DNA from: an uncultured Azospirillum sp.
Lineage (GTDB): Bacteria > Pseudomonadota > Alphaproteobacteria > Azospirillales > Azospirillaceae
DNA length: 17,661 nucleotides
Assembly: GCA_937960755.1 (NCBI GenBank)
Contig: CALGOL010000190.1
Location: 1 to 17,661 of the forward strand
Direction of reading: 5' to 3'
The notes under the pieces are model-generated. The model searched no databases and was not told where the DNA came from. It saw only the letters and a list, made by a program, of their open reading frames with translations. The position numbers and the translations under genes were made by a program. Position 1 is the first letter of the stretch; every line of letters starts with the position of its first letter. This document shows positions 1 through 8,646 of the stretch, in pieces.

Positions 1-20
1 GACGTGTGCTCTTCCGATCT
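1..20 (+). other. Illumina adapter contamination at contig end
   Basis: The first 20 bases, GACGTGTGCTCTTCCGATCT, are identical to the 3' end of the TruSeq Read 2 adapter/index primer. They are untrimmed library sequence, not genome. The reading frame of the next gene happens to run through them, creating a false GTG start at position 4 and five or six false residues. Genomic sequence starts at about base 21. Confidence 0.97.
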
Positions 21-633
21 GCCGGCGGTGCGGGCGGCGTGCGACGCCGCGGGCGCGCTGCTGATTTTCGACGAAATACCCACCGGATTGGGCAAGACCG
101 GGCGGTTCTGGGCGCATGAGCGTTTCGGCGCCGCGCCTGACATCGTGGTGCTGGGCAAAGCGCTGGGGGGCGGCATGCTGCCGCTGGCGGCGGTTATCGC
201 CCGCGACGGGCTGGACGTGGCCGGCGACCGCGCCATCGGTCACTACACCCATGAAAAGAGCCCCTTGGCCTGCGCCGCCGGGCTGGCGACGGTGACGACC
301 ATTGGCGAAGAAGGCTTGGCGGCGCGGGCGGAAGAACTGGGCGTGCGTTTTCGCGACGGCCTCAACGACATCGCCGCCAAACGCGGCGGCGTCTTGCAGG
401 TGCGCGGCGCCGGGCTGCTGAATGGCGTGGAGCTGGTCGCAAACGACGGCGCGCCGGATGTGGAGCGCGCCGACGCGGCGCTCTACGCCTGCCTGGAATT
501 GGGCTTGAGCCTGAAGGTTTCCATGGGGTCGGTGCTGACCCTGTCGCCGCCGCTGACGGTTACTGAAACCGAACTGGACGCGGCGTTGCGGATTGTGGAT
601 CAGGCGTTGGAGCGCGTTCGGCCTTCAGCTTGA
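21..633 (+). CDS. class III PLP-dependent aminotransferase, C-terminal half (partial)
   Basis: This is the C-terminal ~203 residues of a fold-type I, class III (omega-amino acid type) aminotransferase, cut at the left edge; the family is usually 400-450 aa. The segment FDEIPTGLGKTGRF carries the Asp that contacts the pyridine nitrogen of PLP. The Lys in VLGKALGGGMLPLAAV (codon 157-159) is the expected Schiff-base lysine. HYTHEKSPLACAAGLATV is the following cofactor/substrate segment, and the C-terminal small domain ends in LSPPLTVTETELDAAL. The substrate cannot be fixed. The DEIPTG and HYTHEKSP signatures recall enzymes annotated as aspartate-aminotransferase family or aminophosphonate ammonia-lyases (PbfA-like), but that is only a weak resemblance from memory. 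It ends before a terminator that points the other way, with no link to the nitrate genes. Confidence 0.9.
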
Positions 634-668
634 CGCTGTCGAATACATACTTGCTTGTTAAACACGAA

Positions 669-700
669 AAAGGCCTAGCCTTTATTTTGGCTAAGCCTTT
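669..700 (-). terminator. intrinsic terminator of tRNA-Arg
   Basis: AAAGGCCTAGCC (669-680) pairs with GGCTAAGCCTTT (689-700), a 12-bp stem with one mismatch and an 8-nt A/T-rich loop. Read on the minus strand the stem is followed by a T-rich run (TTTTTCGTGTTT), so it terminates the tRNA transcribed leftwards from 784. The plus-strand exit lacks a T run, so it is a poorer terminator for the aminotransferase. Confidence 0.75.
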
Positions 701-707
701 GAAAAAT

Positions 708-784
<77 letters not shown>

Positions 785-838
785 AGCACAAGCAGGCGCG
801 GAACATAGCCAAAGCCCCCCGCGCCCGCAACAACAAAA

Positions 839-1939
<1,101 letters not shown>

Positions 1940-2086
1940 GGCGCTCGACGTCTTTTCAAAAAATGGCGGTTGGCCGGGTTATCCTACGCCCACGCCAAAA
2001 GCGCAAAAGGAAAAAGCCGTCAATTGACCGCCGCCGCGGACATCCGCCATAAGCCGACAGCTATAACACTACAGAGGCGCAGGAAA

Positions 2087-2806
2087 ATGAGCCTGTCGGC
2101 GACGTTCGGGGAGGTGGTCAACGCCCCGTGGTTTCTTGCGGTGGATTTGATCGGCACCGCCGCTTTCGCCCTTTCCGGCATCACCATCGCCCGCTCGGAA
2201 GGATATTCCATCTTCGGCGCGCTGGTGCTGGCTTGGTTGCCGGCGCTGGGCGGCGGGCTGGTGATGGATGAAATCGCCGGGCGCAATCCGGTGGGCATGT
2301 TAGCGCAACCGCTTTACATGTACGCGATCATCGTCGTCGTGCTGACGGCGCGCGCCTTTTTATGGTTGATAGATCAAGCGCGCGGACAGTGGTTGTTTTT
2401 TTTCGACATCGTGCAGCTCTATTTGAAGCTGGCGCGGCGCTTGAAGCCGATGACCCTGCTGGTGGTCTTCGATGCGGTCGGTTTGGCGGGGTTCACCGTC
2501 ACCGGCGTTTTCACCGCCATACAGTTTAACTGCCATCCGTTGGAGTTGTGGGGGCCGACCTTCGCCATGCTTAATGCATGTTTGGGGGCCGTATTGCGCG
2601 ATGTGTTCCGCGCCGACGCCGGCAATCCTATCCTCAAGGGCGCGCTCTATGCGGAAATAGCCCTGTTTTGGGGGCTGGCGCTCACCATCGCCGTCCAGAC
2701 GCTGCCGCGCGGATTGATCGCGGTGGCGGTGATTGCGACGCTGGTCGGCGCTCCGCTGACGCGGCTGGTCGCCTATCGCTACAATTGGCGGGCGCCGATG
2801 TACTGA
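2087..2806 (+). CDS. TRIC-type cation channel family membrane protein (YicG/UPF0126-like)
   Basis: 239 aa, almost entirely hydrophobic, with about seven predicted membrane segments arranged as two related repeats. Repeat 1 carries FLAVDLIGTAAFALSG then LGGGLVMDEIAGRNPVGML. Repeat 2 carries VVFDAVGLAGFTVTGV then LGAVLRDVFRADAGNPIL. This double layout, with a glycine-rich break followed by an acidic/basic pair and a proline, is the pattern of the bacterial trimeric intracellular cation channel (TRIC, formerly UPF0126/YicG) family, which forms K+-permeable pores in the inner membrane. The open frame extends upstream to 1418 only as antisense of ychF. The ATG at 2087 is chosen because GAGG lies at 2074-2077, 9 nt before it, and because the membrane protein begins there. 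No partner gene is adjacent. Confidence 0.88.
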   Translation: MSLSATFGEVVNAPWFLAVDLIGTAAFALSGITIARSEGYSIFGALVLAWLPALGGGLVMDEIAGRNPVGMLAQPLYMYAIIVVVLTARAFLWLIDQARGQWLFFFDIVQLYLKLARRLKPMTLLVVFDAVGLAGFTVTGVFTAIQFNCHPLELWGPTFAMLNACLGAVLRDVFRADAGNPILKGALYAEIALFWGLALTIAVQTLPRGLIAVAVIATLVGAPLTRLVAYRYNWRAPMY

Positions 2807-3151
2807 TGGCGGATTGATTCCGATCAAAAAGTCATGTCCTGACGGAATAGCCGAAAAACCCCCCATGCGCGGCAGGGATGACGGCGACGCTTGAACCCCG
2901 GTCAAGCTGATGATAAATAGCGACCTTAGTGTCAACTGATGATGAGCAACGCCATGCGGTTCGCCCGCGCCATAAACCTCCGACGACGTCGTAACGCGCC
3001 GCTGCATGCGGGCGTCACGGTCACGGGGTTGCGCGCAAGCGCCGCGGAGCGCCGCCGGGGATAAGCCGGGGGAAGGGCGCAGAAGGCGGCGGGAGCGCAA
3101 AACCCGCCTCTGCCTTAAGAACCTTTTCGCCTCCGGGAGATCCCAGTACAG
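2807..3151. other. intergenic region without a supported gene
   Basis: 345 bp between the TRIC and GNAT genes. It contains a possible promoter (2891-2919) and an Arg-rich 41-codon open frame (2939-3064) with no ribosome binding site, which I do not call. Nothing else is recognisable. Confidence 0.5.
2891..2919 (+). promoter_or_regulatory. possible sigma-70 promoter for the GNAT gene
   Basis: TTGAAC (2891-2896), a 17-bp spacer, then TAAATA (2914-2919) preceded by TG at 2911-2912 (extended -10). Matches to consensus are only partial, and the implied leader to the GNAT start would be about 225 nt, so this is a weak call. Confidence 0.25.
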
Positions 3152-3730
3152 ATGATCATCACCACCGAACACTCGCATCATGGCGCCGCCATTGAGCAGC
3201 TTCTCGACGTGACTTTCGGTTTTGACCGCTTTCAAAAATCCTCCTATCGCTTGCGCGACGGTATCGATCCGATCGCCGAACTGTGCCTCGTCGGCATTGA
3301 ACACGACGATCTGGGCCGTGAAAAGGTGATGGGAACCATTCGTTATTGGGAAGTGCTGGCCGGCGACCGCAAGGCGCTGCTGCTCGGCCCCATCGCCGTG
3401 TCGCCCGATTTGCAGGGCGGCGGTTTGGGTTCCAAGTTGATCCGGCTGTCGCTTAATAAGGCCTCGGCGCTGGGCTATGGCGCGGTGCTGCTGGTGGGCG
3501 ACGCGCCGTATTACGAGCGCTTCGGCTTCACCCGGCGGCTGACCCTGGGGCTCAACATGCCGGCCCCCACCGATCCCAACCGCTTCTTGGGCTTGGAGCT
3601 GCGGGACGGCGCGTTGAACGGCGCTTGGGGCGATGTGGCGGCGCTTTCCCCCGAGGACGACCGCGGCTCCTTCGCCGCGTCGAAGATCAGCGGCTTCGCC
3701 GTTGGCGGCGTCTGGTTCGCCCGGCCGTAA
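3152..3730 (+). CDS. GNAT family N-acetyltransferase (YhbS-like)
   Basis: 192 aa GNAT-fold protein. The acetyl-CoA pyrophosphate loop is in LGPIAVSPDLQGGGLGSKLI (about residues 79-98), with the Q-x-x-G-x-G type signature. GDAPYYERFGF, about 25 residues on, is the typical beta-5/alpha-4 region of YhbS-type GNATs, which often have Y-YERFGF there. The N-terminus has the usual beta1-alpha1 with EQLLDVTFG. It should transfer an acetyl group from CoA to an amine; the acceptor is unknown. The start is supported by GGGAGA at 3135-3140, 11 nt ahead of the ATG. The gene is convergent with the RNase T2 gene, with a strong hairpin in between. Confidence 0.9.
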   Translation: MIITTEHSHHGAAIEQLLDVTFGFDRFQKSSYRLRDGIDPIAELCLVGIEHDDLGREKVMGTIRYWEVLAGDRKALLLGPIAVSPDLQGGGLGSKLIRLSLNKASALGYGAVLLVGDAPYYERFGFTRRLTLGLNMPAPTDPNRFLGLELRDGALNGAWGDVAALSPEDDRGSFAASKISGFAVGGVWFARP

Positions 3731-3754
3731 CTTTTAGCTGTTTCGCAATGCGCC

Positions 3755-3795
3755 CGGCGAACGCCGCCCCTTCTTGGACGGGGCGGCGTTCGCCG
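3755..3795. terminator. 16-bp perfect hairpin between convergent genes
   Basis: CGGCGAACGCCGCCCC (3755-3770) is perfectly complementary to GGGGCGGCGTTCGCCG (3780-3795), with a 9-nt loop. It sits between the stops of the GNAT gene (3730) and the RNase T2 gene (3823), where a shared bidirectional terminator is expected. Neither exit has a T run, so it may block read-through or protect 3' ends rather than act as a canonical intrinsic terminator. Confidence 0.55.
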
Positions 3796-3822
3796 TTAAG
3801 TCGGGCGATCTCGACGCCGCCG

Positions 3823-4635
3823 TCAACGCCCCATGCCGGGACGGTCGATGTAATAGACGTGTTTATCCAGATTATCGTCGCACAGCGCGTCGGCGGGGAC
3901 CGGCCCCAGCGTTTTGGCGCCGCTTTTCACCGGTAGGAAATTTTCCGCCGCCAGATCAAGCTTGCCGCCTGCCGGCTTCAGCCAAAACCGCAGTTCCACC
4001 AGATAAAAGCGCCGCTCGCCGTTGTCGCCGCGCACGGTCTTATGGTCGGCCTCCACCGCCGCCCGCGCCTGCGTTCCCAGCGCCTTTTCAACCGCGTCGC
4101 ACAACTGCCGCTTGGTGACGTTGCCGCCGACATGTTGTTGCAAAAAGCCGGGCAGGGTGGAGCGGTTAAGCTTTTCCGTCAGCCCGATCGCCAGATCGAA
4201 ATAGGCTTCTTGGGGAAGGCCGGAGCAGGTCCCGTGCTTGAAATACTCGTGCCGCTCAAGCTGCGATTGCACGCCGGGCATGATCGCCGCCAAGCGGCGG
4301 GCCAAGTCGGGGGACAGCCGCACTTCCGGCATCTCATCACGCTTCAAATCGCAAGCCTCGGCGCGGGCCGGAGAGGCGATGCAATACTCCTCCCACTGCG
4401 GCCACAACCCATGCAAGGTGAAGGTGTCGAGCTTCGACGCAACGGGGCATTCCTTGGGCAATGACCGGTTCTTGGTGTTGAAGGAATCGCAGAAACCGGG
4501 CTGCCACGTCACCGCCAGCGCCCAAGCGTCGCGCCATTGCGGCATCGCCGGCTTGGGGCAAGCGTCCTGCGCGAAAGCCGTTCCCGCCGACAAAACCAGC
4601 GCCGCCAAAGCGCCCGTCATCATCTGCAACCGCAT
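3823..4635 (-). CDS. secreted ribonuclease T2 family protein (RNase I-like)
   Basis: 270 aa endoribonuclease of the T2 family, which cleaves RNA through 2',3'-cyclic phosphates. A Sec signal peptide is visible (short basic n-region, hydrophobic core ALAALVLSAGTAFA, cut near Ala22/Gln23), so it should act in the periplasm or outside. Both active-site boxes are intact: CAS I is TLHGLWPQW with His75, and CAS II is RHEYFKHGTC with His129, Glu130, Lys133 and His134. Paired cysteines fit a disulphide-bonded exported protein. The ATG at 4635 follows a purine-rich GGGGGAA. It starts 61 bp after the cobA stop on the same strand with no clear terminator between, so it may be read from the nitrate operon; a role there is not established. 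Confidence 0.95.
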   Translation of the reverse strand: MRLQMMTGALAALVLSAGTAFAQDACPKPAMPQWRDAWALAVTWQPGFCDSFNTKNRSLPKECPVASKLDTFTLHGLWPQWEEYCIASPARAEACDLKRDEMPEVRLSPDLARRLAAIMPGVQSQLERHEYFKHGTCSGLPQEAYFDLAIGLTEKLNRSTLPGFLQQHVGGNVTKRQLCDAVEKALGTQARAAVEADHKTVRGDNGERRFYLVELRFWLKPAGGKLDLAAENFLPVKSGAKTLGPVPADALCDDNLDKHVYYIDRPGMGR

Positions 4636-4696
4636 CGCCCGTTCCCCCGATTATCACCGTCAAGTAGCGCAAGGGTATCGGCGCGGCGGTATTCAA

Positions 4697-5503
4697 TCAA
4701 GCGTAAGTTATTGACAAATCATGCGCTTGTACCACAGTCGCGGTTTCTTTCGCCCACGCCATGGCGCGGCCGACGAACAGCAAGGCCGGGCCGTCGCCGA
4801 CTTGCGCTACCGCCTCGCTCAAGCGGTCCAGCCGGGTGAGGAAACGCCGCTCGTCGGGCCGCGTGCCGTTTTCGACGATGAACGCCGGGGTGTCGGGACT
4901 CAAGCCGCCTTCCATCAGCAATTCCGCCACCCGGCCCATGCGGTCGCGGCCCATGTAAACCGCCAGCGTGGTTTGCGGGTCGGCCAGGGCGCGCCAGTCG
5001 ATGGCGTCTTCATCCCCCGCCTTGGTCTGGGCGGTGATGAAACGCACGCCGCGCGCCACGCCGCGCCGGGTCAGCGACACGCCGGCCGAAGCGGCGCAGC
5101 CCAAGGCGGCGGTAATGCCGGGGATCACCTTCACCGTCAGGCCAAGGCTTTCCAGATAGTCGATTTCCTCCCCCGCCCGGCCGAAGGTCATCGGGTCGCC
5201 GCCCTTCAGCCGCACCACGCGATAGCCGCGCAAGGCGTAAAAGCCGATCAGCCGGTTGATTTCGTCTTGCGGCATGGAATGCTTGCCGCAGCGCTTGCCG
5301 ACGCACACCAGCTCGGCCGCCGGGTTGGCGTAGGCCAGCACCTCGTCGCTCGCCAGATGGTCGTAAAGCACGACTTCCGCCGCCCCCAGCGCCTTGACGG
5401 CCGCCAGGGTCAGCAAATCGGGGTCTCCCGGTCCCGCCCCCGCCAGCACGACGGGATGAAGGGTGAAATGGCGCTCAGGCCGCGGCGTCATGCTGTCGGG
5501 CAT
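4697..5503 (-). CDS. cobA: uroporphyrinogen-III C-methyltransferase (SUMT)
   Basis: 268 aa stand-alone SUMT, which uses two S-adenosylmethionines to turn uroporphyrinogen III into precorrin-2, the entry to siroheme and cobalamin. Family marks are GAGPGDPDLLTLAAVKAL near the N-terminus, VVLYDHLAS, the SAM-binding VRLKGGDPMTFGRAGEE, and VIPGITAALGCAASAGVSLTRR. Siroheme is the prosthetic group of the NirB nitrite reductase encoded upstream, which explains its place at the end of the nir-nas operon. The dehydrogenase/ferrochelatase steps (CysG N-domain or SirB/C) are not in this window. The start at 5503 is preferred over an internal ATG at 5491 because AAAGGA lies at 5514-5519, 10 nt upstream. 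It overlaps the nasA 3' end by 29 bp, implying translational coupling. Confidence 0.95.
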   Translation of the reverse strand: MPDSMTPRPERHFTLHPVVLAGAGPGDPDLLTLAAVKALGAAEVVLYDHLASDEVLAYANPAAELVCVGKRCGKHSMPQDEINRLIGFYALRGYRVVRLKGGDPMTFGRAGEEIDYLESLGLTVKVIPGITAALGCAASAGVSLTRRGVARGVRFITAQTKAGDEDAIDWRALADPQTTLAVYMGRDRMGRVAELLMEGGLSPDTPAFIVENGTRPDERRFLTRLDRLSEAVAQVGDGPALLFVGRAMAWAKETATVVQAHDLSITYA

Positions 5504-8135
5504 CTTGAAGCAGTCCTTTCAGTTCGGGAACGCAGGCGCCGCAACCGCCCCCCGCCTGCACGGCGGCGGTGATTTCGGCGACGCTGGTCAGGTTCTGGTC
5601 GCGGATGGCGGCGGCGATGCGCTTCACCCCCACCTTGAAACAGGCGCAGACGATGCGCCCTTCGTCGGCGCGCGGCGTCGCCGGACGGCCGGACAGGGCG
5701 GAAAGCCGCTCCGCCGGGCCGACGTCGGGGGCGGCCATCATCTCCGCCAGCCAAGCCGGGTCAGGCAAAGCGCCTTGCCGGGCGATGAACAGGCAAGCCG
5801 CCAGCCGGCCGTCTTGGAACCACGCCCGGCGCGCCGCCCCCTTGGCGGCGTCGCAATAATCCACATGCTCCAAGCCGGCCAACTGCGGAAACAGCCGGTC
5901 AAGGTCGGCCAAGTCCGGCGGCGCGTCGGCGCCGGCCAGGGTGTAGATCTGGCAAGATTCGGCGGTGCGCCGCGCCCAATAGCCGGCGAAAGCCGGCTCC
6001 AGCACGTCGCGGGCCAGCAGCAGGCCGCGCCATGCGACGCTGAGCTTTTCCACCGCAACCGCCATGCGCTTGCTATCGGGCTGGCCGGAGAACGGGTCGA
6101 CCTTGCCCGCCGCCAGCTTGCCGCTGACGCAATCGGCGGTGAAGCGGTCGGTCCAGTGCATCGGCAAGAAGACCTCGCCCGGCCGCTGGGCGTCGGTGAC
6201 GAAGGCGCGCGCCGTGGCTTGGCCTTCGGCGCTGAACACCCGCGCCAAGTCGCCGTCAAGGATGCCCAGCCGCTGGGCGTCGTCGGGATGCAGGGCGACG
6301 AAGGGTTCCGGCGTGTGGCTGCCGAGGCGCGGCGAACGGCCGGTGCGGGTCATAGTGTGCCACTGGTCGCGGATGCGCCCGGTGTTGAGGATGAAGGGAT
6401 AATCGGCCGAGACCGGCGTCGCCGGGGCCGCTTGGCGCACCGGAACCAGCCGCGCCTTGCCGTCGGCGTGATAGAACCGCCCGTCGCCGAACAGCCGCGG
6501 CGTCGGCGCGCCGCCCTTGACGTAGGGCCACTTGAAGGGCTGAAGGGCGTCGTAGTCGGCGTCGGAAACCTCGGCCAGCGCGCCGATGTCGAAATCCCGC
6601 GCGCCGTGGTTTTCAAACGCCGACAAGGCGGCGTGTTCACGGAAGATTTCGGCGGCGCTCTCATAAGGGAAGGCTGCCGCGAAGCCCATGGCGCGGGCGA
6701 CCTGGGAGATGATCCGCCAATCGGCGCGGGCTTCCCCTGGCGCCGGCATGAAACCGCGCTGGCGGGAAATGGTGCGGTCGGAGTTGGTGACGGCGCCGTC
6801 CTTCTCGCCCCAGCCCAAAGCGGGCAGCTTGATATGGGCGAAGCGCAGGGTGTCGGTGTCGGCCTCGACGTCGGAGACCACCACGGTGGGGCATTTCGCC
6901 AGCGCGCGCCGCACCAGATTGGCTTCCGGCAGGCTGACCGCCGGGTTGGTGCCCATAATCCACACCGCCTTGATGCGGCCGTCGTCGATGGCGCGGAACA
7001 TCTCCACCGCCTTCAACCCTTCCTTTTGCGCCATGTGGGAAGCGTTCCAGAAGCGGCCGACGCGGTCGATTGAGGCGGGATCGAAAAACATGTGCGCCGC
7101 CAATTGGTTGGCGAGCCCGCCGACTTCCCGCCCACCCATGGCGTTGGGCTGGCCGGTGACGGAGAACGGCCCCATGCCCGGCTTGCCGATGCGCCCCGTG
7201 AAAAGGTGAACGTTGAGAATGGCGTTGACGCCGTCCGTCCCCGCCGCCGACTGGTTGATCCCTTGGGAAAACACCGTCACCGTGCGGGTCGTTGCGGCGA
7301 ACAGATCGAAGAAGCGCGCCAAATCGGCCAGCGGCAGGTCGCAAGCCGCGGCGACCGCTTCCAGCGAGGCCGCGTCGGCTTGGGCGGCGGCCAGCGCCTT
7401 GTCGGCCCCCTGGGTGTGCGCGCTGAGGAAGTCGCGGTCGGCGAGGCCGCGCCGCGCCAGTTCCGTCAGCAGGCCGTTGAACAGCGCGACATCGGAACCG
7501 GGACGCAAGGCCAGATGCAGGTCGGATTCGTCCGCCGTCACCGTGCGCCGCGGGTCGATGGTGACGACTTGGATTCCCCGTTCGGCCCGCGCCGCTTGCA
7601 GGCGCTGGTGCAGCACCGGATGGCACCACGCGAGATTGGAGCCGACCAGCACCACCAGATCGGCGGCTTCCAGGTCGGTGTAATTGCCCGGCACCGTGTC
7701 GGCGCCGAAGGCGCGGCGATGGCCGACGACGGTGGAGGCCATGCAGAGCCGCGAATTGGTGTCGACATTGGCCGTGCCGACAAAGCCTTTCATCAGCTTG
7801 TTGGCGACGTAGTAATCTTCGGTGAGGATTTGCCCGGACAGGTAAAACGCCACCGCGTCGGGGCCGTGCTCCGCCACCGTCGCGCTGAAGCGGTCGGCGA
7901 CGGCTTGAATGGCGGCGGGCCAATCCGCCCGGCTTCCGTCCACTTCAGGATAAAGCAGCCGGTTGTCGAGCCCCATGGTGTCGCCGAGCGCCGAGCCTTT
8001 GGAGCACAGCCGGCCGCGGTTGGCCGGGTGGTCGGGGTCGCCCCGCACCTCAAGCCGCCCATCGGCGTGACGAGTGGCGAGGACGCCGCAGCCGACGCCG
8101 CAATAGGGGCAGGTGGTGCGGGTGGTCTCAGGCAT
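5475..8135 (-). CDS. nasA: assimilatory nitrate reductase, catalytic subunit with C-terminal BFD-type [2Fe-2S] domain
   Basis: 886 aa cytoplasmic molybdenum enzyme reducing nitrate to nitrite. The N-terminal [4Fe-4S] site is complete (Cys9, Cys12, Cys16 in TCPYCGVGCGV, and Cys44 in RLCSKG). The Mo-bis-MGD domains follow, with GSNLAWCHPV, TGRIGKPGMGPFSVTGQPNAMGG and the C-terminal molydopterin-dinucleotide-binding fold around LNTGRIRDQWHTMTRTG. The last ~60 residues form a bacterioferritin-associated-ferredoxin (BFD) type [2Fe-2S] domain with Cys830, Cys832, Cys865 and Cys868, as in Klebsiella-type NasA. No signal peptide is present, which distinguishes it from Nap. No dedicated flavin reductase subunit (NasC/NasB) lies in the window, so the electron donor is open. 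It overlaps nirD by 8 bp and cobA by 29 bp. Confidence 0.96.
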   Translation of the reverse strand: MPETTRTTCPYCGVGCGVLATRHADGRLEVRGDPDHPANRGRLCSKGSALGDTMGLDNRLLYPEVDGSRADWPAAIQAVADRFSATVAEHGPDAVAFYLSGQILTEDYYVANKLMKGFVGTANVDTNSRLCMASTVVGHRRAFGADTVPGNYTDLEAADLVVLVGSNLAWCHPVLHQRLQAARAERGIQVVTIDPRRTVTADESDLHLALRPGSDVALFNGLLTELARRGLADRDFLSAHTQGADKALAAAQADAASLEAVAAACDLPLADLARFFDLFAATTRTVTVFSQGINQSAAGTDGVNAILNVHLFTGRIGKPGMGPFSVTGQPNAMGGREVGGLANQLAAHMFFDPASIDRVGRFWNASHMAQKEGLKAVEMFRAIDDGRIKAVWIMGTNPAVSLPEANLVRRALAKCPTVVVSDVEADTDTLRFAHIKLPALGWGEKDGAVTNSDRTISRQRGFMPAPGEARADWRIISQVARAMGFAAAFPYESAAEIFREHAALSAFENHGARDFDIGALAEVSDADYDALQPFKWPYVKGGAPTPRLFGDGRFYHADGKARLVPVRQAAPATPVSADYPFILNTGRIRDQWHTMTRTGRSPRLGSHTPEPFVALHPDDAQRLGILDGDLARVFSAEGQATARAFVTDAQRPGEVFLPMHWTDRFTADCVSGKLAAGKVDPFSGQPDSKRMAVAVEKLSVAWRGLLLARDVLEPAFAGYWARRTAESCQIYTLAGADAPPDLADLDRLFPQLAGLEHVDYCDAAKGAARRAWFQDGRLAACLFIARQGALPDPAWLAEMMAAPDVGPAERLSALSGRPATPRADEGRIVCACFKVGVKRIAAAIRDQNLTSVAEITAAVQAGGGCGACVPELKGLLQDARQHDAAA

Positions 8136-8472
8136 GTTCGCATTCCCGCGTGTAAGACAAAGCCAGTTCGATGCGGCCGTTGGCGGTGCGGCAGGGGATC
8201 GCCCCGGCGCAGCCTTGGTCGGGGGCCAGCGCTTCGCCGGTCTTGAGGTCGATCACCCAATTGTGCAGCGGGCAGGTGACGCGGCGGCCGTGGACGATGC
8301 CTTGCGACAGCGGCCCGTGCTTGTGCGGACAGCGGTCGATCAGCGCGAACACTTCGTCGTCAAGGGTGCGGAAGACCGCGATATCGCCCTTGCCGCTCTT
8401 CACCACGCGGGAGCCCTGGCGGGGCACGTCGTCGATATGGCCGACGTCTGTCCAGATCGGGGTTTGGGTCAT
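8128..8472 (-). CDS. nirD: nitrite reductase small subunit NirD (Rieske type, ligands retained)
   Basis: 114 aa, typical size for NirD, the small partner of the NirB assimilatory NAD(P)H nitrite reductase. It has a Rieske fold with both ligand boxes: RCPHKHGPL (Cys48, His50) and VTCPLHNW (Cys67, His70), so it should bind a [2Fe-2S] cluster. The E. coli NirD homologue is known to lack these residues. The stop overlaps the nasA ATG by 8 bp (ATGCCTGA), typical of translational coupling. It is separated from nirB by 174 bp holding a copy of repeat family A, an unusually long gap inside such an operon. Confidence 0.95.
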   Translation of the reverse strand: MTQTPIWTDVGHIDDVPRQGSRVVKSGKGDIAVFRTLDDEVFALIDRCPHKHGPLSQGIVHGRRVTCPLHNWVIDLKTGEALAPDQGCAGAIPCRTANGRIELALSYTRECEHA

Positions 8473-8495
8473 GATTTTGGGTCCTCGTTATGGAA

Positions 8496-8618
8496 CCCTC
8501 TCCCCCCTGGGGAGAGGGTGGAGGCGCAGGCCTCCGGGTGAGGGGGCGGACTCCGCCGCTTAGGTCTATCGCAGTGGCGTTTCCCCCTCACCCAACCCTC
8601 TCCCCAGGGGGGAGAGGG
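8496..8618 (-). repeat. palindromic intergenic repeat family A, copy 1
   Basis: A 123-bp element whose ends are themselves hairpins (CCCTCTCCCC...GGGGAGAGGG at both sides, 8496-8518 and 8596-8618), with GGGTGAGGGGG/CCCCCTCACCC arms inside. Its reverse complement matches copy 2 (11439-11569) almost base for base apart from a 16-nt central segment. It has no coding capacity and fits a MITE/REP-like non-autonomous intergenic element. It sits inside the nirB-nirD intergenic gap. Confidence 0.85.
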
Positions 8619-8646
8619 CTTTTGCATAGAGGGGGAAGGCCGGGGC

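Noticed and set aside
2021..2067. Possible TATAAC -10 (2062-2067) for the TRIC gene
   Set aside because: No acceptable -35 at 16-18 bp and the implied start would fall on the ribosome binding site.
2939..3064. 41-codon Arg-rich open frame in the TRIC-GNAT gap
   Set aside because: No Shine-Dalgarno, no recognisable domain, Arg-rich composition as expected from random GC-rich sequence. It cannot be excluded as a leader peptide but is not supported.
8496..8618. Repeat A copy 1 as an intrinsic terminator or attenuator between nirB and nirD
   Set aside because: In the direction of transcription (minus strand) no T run follows any of its hairpins; a polar effect is possible but not shown.
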